From contig NZ_CP050440.1 of NCBI RefSeq assembly GCF_011769525.1, forward strand, positions 6,697,501 through 6,761,500: a stretch of 64,000 bases of DNA, given 5' to 3'. Positions 61,293-64,000 of the stretch are shown here, piece after piece. How positions within the stretch are numbered: the stretch's first letter is position 1; each line of letters starts with the position of its first letter. Below the pieces are notes generated by a model. It saw only the letters and a program-made list of their open reading frames with translations. It had not been told where the DNA came from and made no database searches. The position numbers and the translations under genes are program-made. This DNA is from Tolypothrix sp. PCC 7910. Its GTDB lineage: Bacteria; Cyanobacteriota; Cyanobacteriia; Cyanobacteriales; Nostocaceae.

Positions 61293-62102
61293 TTAAGCAG
61301 ACCAAGCTTCCCGGAAATCGGCATATAAAGTTAATCCCCCATCAATAAACAGCGTTTGACCAGTGATGTATGCTGCTTCATCAGAAGCTAAAAAAGCTAC
61401 CGCCGCCGCCATTTCTTCAGCAGTTCCCGCACGATTCATGGGAATATGACTTTCTACAACCGCTTTCTTTTCAGGGTCATCAGTCCAAGCTTCATTAATC
61501 GGTGTAATTGTCGCCCCTGGTGCTATGGCATTAACACGAATACCTCGGTTCGCATACTCTAAAGCTAAAGTTTTAGTAAGGTTTTCCATTCCACCTTTGC
61601 TGATAGAATAGCTGACATACATCGGTCTGGGAATAATTTCATGGACACTAGAAATATTGATGATTACCCCAGAACGGTTTTGTGAAAGATAATATTTAAT
61701 GGCTTCACGAGCGCAGAGGTAAGCACCCCGCAAATTTACTGCTAGTACTTGGTCAAAATCTTCTGTTTTTAACTCATGGGAAGGACATTCTTTTTGAATT
61801 CCCGCATTGTTAATCAAGATATCCAAGCTACCAAATTTTTCGATAACAGTATTTACCATTTCAATGATGTCTGCTTCTTGAGAAACATCACCTTGAATTG
61901 GTAATGATTGAACACTGCAATTTGTAATATCTCCACAAGCTTTTTGAATCGCCATTTCTTCAGTATCTTCCGCTTCCTCTAAGCTTTTGCGGTAATTAAT
62001 GGCGATATTACATCCTTCTTGGGCTAGGCGAATAGCTATTGCCTGACCGATACCCGAACTCGCTCCAGTAATTAAAACATTTTTACCTTTTAATCCTTTC
62101 AT
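61293..62102 (-). CDS. SDR family oxidoreductase, glucose 1-dehydrogenase-like
   Basis: This classical short-chain dehydrogenase has 269 residues. The nucleotide motif is VLITGASSGIGQAIAIRLAQ. NNAG is seen in ILINNAGIQKECP, the catalytic Ser in IINISSVHEIIP, and Tyr-x3-Lys in YVSYSISKGGMENL. The end ITGQTLFIDGGLTLY fits the family. Overall likeness is to glucose 1-dehydrogenases, but SDR substrates are hard to call by sequence. ATG 62102 after GGAAG is selected; 28 upstream residues are unlikely to be translated. Confidence 0.88.
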   Translation of the reverse strand: MKGLKGKNVLITGASSGIGQAIAIRLAQEGCNIAINYRKSLEEAEDTEEMAIQKACGDITNCSVQSLPIQGDVSQEADIIEMVNTVIEKFGSLDILINNAGIQKECPSHELKTEDFDQVLAVNLRGAYLCAREAIKYYLSQNRSGVIINISSVHEIIPRPMYVSYSISKGGMENLTKTLALEYANRGIRVNAIAPGATITPINEAWTDDPEKKAVVESHIPMNRAGTAEEMAAAVAFLASDEAAYITGQTLFIDGGLTLYADFREAWSA

Positions 62103-62225
62103 AGTAATTCTTCCTTTTACAGAGATTCCTATTAACTGAAAAACGCCGTCATCATAGGATGGACAGTACTTAAATTTCGTATCCACCCTACAAAAACTGC
62201 TGTAAAACTCAAGAATTGTTGCTAC

Positions 62226-62843
62226 TTATCGCAGGTTAGCAGGAACATTTTCCGGAACTACCCAGAGGTAAATAGTTTTACCGTCTACTTCCTGAACTTG
62301 TTGGGGTTTCCAATCGCCCATATCAAAAGCGTGAGAAACAATGCGAGTACCTGGTTTAAGTTCTTGTAATAACTTGGGTCTGAGTTTTAAATTGATATCT
62401 GGTAGTAAATAGAGGGTAACTACCGAGGCTTTGCTTAAATCTGTTTGAAATAGATCTTGTTGGCGGAACTCAACGCGATCGCCTACTTTAGCGCTTTGGA
62501 GATTTTGTTTTGCTTCTTGCACACGTTGCGGATCGATATCTATACCAACGCCACGCGCCCCATATTTTTGTGCTGCGGTAATGGGGATTCTGCCATCGCC
62601 GCTGCCTAAGTCATAAATAAAATCGTTACTATTCACTTTTGCTAGTTTTAACATCGCATCCACTACAGGCTGTGGAGTTGGTACATAAGGTACATCAGGT
62701 TGAACTTGTTGTACTGGGGTAGTAGTAGGAGTAGATGTTTGGGCATCTGCTTCAAAATCCCGTACTGAAGAACATCCCGCAACACCCAAGCTAGCAACGC
62801 TAACACTGGCGATCAGTAAAAGCACAATTCTTTGTAAGTTCAT
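62226..62843 (-). CDS. Lipoprotein with SAM-dependent methyltransferase domain
   Basis: The ATG at 62843, eight bases after AAGGAG, gives a lipoprotein signal peptide (IVLLLIASVSVASLGVAGC) with lipobox VAGC and Cys24. After a Thr/Pro-rich linker the mature protein is a class I methyltransferase: FIYDLGSGDGRIPITAAQKY, ARGVGIDIDPQRVQEAKQNL, then FRQQDLFQTDLSKASVVTLY and LKPGTRIVSHAFDMGDW. A lipid-anchored methyltransferase on the outer face of the membrane is odd since SAM is cytosolic. The six-residue longer start at 62861 does not change the signal peptide. Confidence 0.83.
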   Translation of the reverse strand: MNLQRIVLLLIASVSVASLGVAGCSSVRDFEADAQTSTPTTTPVQQVQPDVPYVPTPQPVVDAMLKLAKVNSNDFIYDLGSGDGRIPITAAQKYGARGVGIDIDPQRVQEAKQNLQSAKVGDRVEFRQQDLFQTDLSKASVVTLYLLPDINLKLRPKLLQELKPGTRIVSHAFDMGDWKPQQVQEVDGKTIYLWVVPENVPANLR

Positions 62844-62997
62844 AATTTTCTCCTTAGTCAATTGTTAGTTATTCCAGCAAAACAATAGATAAAAAATGAA
62901 AATTTTATTCGGAAGTGAAGTCAAAACCTGGCAGATTGATTGAGTAGTAATTTGGAGTTAATAGACAAATTTCCACAATAATTTTCCCCCTGCCTCT

Positions 62998-64000
62998 TCA
63001 TCGCCAGTCTCTTAGCGAACGTTGTCGGTAGTTATTCCATAACAACAAGGGAATACCTGCCCCTACCACTAAAACCCCAGCTATTGCCCCTATGCCTGTA
63101 TACGCCAAGCTGGAGTAAAGCAAGTAGCCACAAATAATGCAGAACAGCAAGGGAATCCAAGGATAAAATGGCACTTGGAAAGGTCGGTTTATTTGAGCAT
63201 CTCGTTTGCGTAAAACAAATAGTGAAATCGCCGACAGTAGGAAAAAGAACCAAAATACTGGTGCGGTGTATTCCACCATTGTTTCAAAACCATTGCGGGT
63301 AATTGTGCCTAAAAACACCAGTGAAAGAGCGATCGCACCTTGCATTAATAAGGCTTGAGTAGGCGTTTCCTTTTGTTGTTGCCAACCTCCCATAAAGGAA
63401 AACATCGAGAAATCCTGCCCTAAGGCATAATTACTGCGTGCACCTGTCAAAATGGTGGCGTTAATTGCTCCTAGAGTACAAATAGCTACTAGAACACTCA
63501 GGAATAAAGCTCCAGATGTACCCACACTCCGATCCATTAAAGAGGCGGCGACAGCTTCAGACTTTGCCATTCCTGTTAATCCTAAGCCTCGAAGGTACGC
63601 CAAATTGATTAGCAGGTAAATAGTGGTGATGATGCCGATACTCCAAACTAGCGATCGCACCATATTGCGCCGTCTATCTTTAATTTCCGCTGAGATATAA
63701 GCCGCTTCATTCCATCCCCCAAAAGATAGTAAGACAAATACCATTGCCAATCCCCAGTTTGTTGAAGTTGGGGAAGTGCTAGCAGTTGGGAGATTTGTGG
63801 GGTTGTTAGCAGAAACGCCGATCATCACCACCAAGAGCAAACCCAGTATTTTAGCGGCGGTTAGCCAGTTTTGCGTCCATTTACCAGGGTATAAACCGAG
63901 AATGTTCAAACCTGTTAGCACGATAATTGCGATCGCTGCATAAATGGAAGAAGAATAAGGCCCTAATAACCATAACCCAGAGAAATAGTCTCCAAAAACA
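62998..64000 (-). CDS. APC family amino-acid permease, 5' end cut by window edge
   Basis: The frame stays open from the stop at 62998 to the end of the window, so the start of the protein lies beyond it. About nine membrane helices can be seen, including LTAAKILGLLLVVMIGVSAN, AMVFVLLSFGGWNEAAYISA and SLVWSIGIITTIYLLINLAY, with the family motif SFGGWNEAAYISAEIKDRRR between helices 5 and 6. ILTGARSNYALGQDFSM is the loop motif of the APC superfamily (amino acid/polyamine/cation carriers). Substrate unknown. The internal start at 63921 is not the true start because the upstream codons continue as membrane sequence. Confidence 0.88.
   Translation of the reverse strand, partial: VFGDYFSGLWLLGPYSSSIYAAIAIIVLTGLNILGLYPGKWTQNWLTAAKILGLLLVVMIGVSANNPTNLPTASTSPTSTNWGLAMVFVLLSFGGWNEAAYISAEIKDRRRNMVRSLVWSIGIITTIYLLINLAYLRGLGLTGMAKSEAVAASLMDRSVGTSGALFLSVLVAICTLGAINATILTGARSNYALGQDFSMFSFMGGWQQQKETPTQALLMQGAIALSLVFLGTITRNGFETMVEYTAPVFWFFFLLSAISLFVLRKRDAQINRPFQVPFYPWIPLLFCIICGYLLYSSLAYTGIGAIAGVLVVGAGIPLLLWNNYRQRSLRDWR

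Overview
The window comes from a filamentous, phycocyanin-rich cyanobacterium of the Nostocales type. The evidence is the very frequent HIP1 octamer GCGATCGC, heptanucleotide tandem repeats, two phycocyanin operons with rod linkers, PcyA, a CyanoP-like protein, a valyl-tRNA synthetase carrying the cyanobacterial CAAD membrane domain, and pentapeptide-repeat proteins. Two phycocyanin operons side by side, with an L box (TTGCACA-N4-TTGCACA) upstream of one and a near-perfect L box upstream of pcyA, point to a chromatic acclimator of the Fremyella/Tolypothrix/Calothrix kind. That assignment is inference, because no rRNA gene is present.

Layout. 1-5 kb: two tandem pentapeptide-repeat membrane proteins (the first cut by the window edge), a predicted nucleotidyltransferase and an acireductone-dioxygenase-like cupin. 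5.5-11.4 kb: an SLH/OprB porin and valS with a CAAD domain. 11.4-16.2 kb: a GxxExxY nuclease-fold gene enclosed in a 33-bp inverted repeat, an AmpG-like permease, a GlcNAc-kinase-like protein and a histidine kinase. 16.5-28.9 kb: a peptidoglycan-binding/HEAT protein, LD-carboxypeptidase, Maf, PsbP, a NarL-type regulator, Era, a probable pseudo-hydrolase of alpha/beta fold and a PrmA-like methyltransferase. 28.9-33.9 kb: a class A beta-lactamase-like protein and an NlpC/P60 endopeptidase (divergent), a GT2 glycosyltransferase with a decayed partial duplicate behind it, an MFS transporter, tRNA-Arg(ACG) and moaC. 34-46.5 kb: small conserved proteins, a degenerate kinase coupled to a response regulator, an ABA4-like protein, exported proteins of unknown role, two endolysin-like enzymes without signal peptides and a large SGNH hydrolase. 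46.6-50.3 kb: a ChlH/BchH-type chelatase subunit with two in-frame repeat insertions. 50.4-52 kb: a 21-bp tandem array and two back-to-back toxin-antitoxin pairs. 52.1-61 kb: pcyA, cpcB2A2 with two rod linkers and cpcD, a small unknown gene, then cpcB1A1 with the lyase genes cpcE and cpcF. 61.2-64 kb: an SDR dehydrogenase, a lipoprotein methyltransferase and a truncated amino-acid permease.

How the genes work together. PcyA makes phycocyanobilin, CpcE/CpcF attach it to CpcA, and two CpcBA isoforms plus linkers build phycobilisome rods. The shared L box implies that chromophore synthesis and the linker-bearing (red-light type) phycocyanin are switched together by an OmpR-class regulator of the RcaC type. 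A second theme is the cell wall: an AmpG-like permease, sugar kinase, LD-carboxypeptidase, gamma-D-Glu-diamino-acid endopeptidase, beta-lactamase-like protein, amidase and M15-like peptidase are scattered over 32 kb and cover most steps of muropeptide turnover.

The window is rich in small repeats that touch genes: the GxxExxY inverted repeat, insertions inside the chelatase gene, a repeat that forms the C-terminus of ValS, a split pair of 100-bp inverted copies and a 118-bp element with inverted ends. No CRISPR array, rRNA, insertion-sequence transposase or prophage structural gene was seen.
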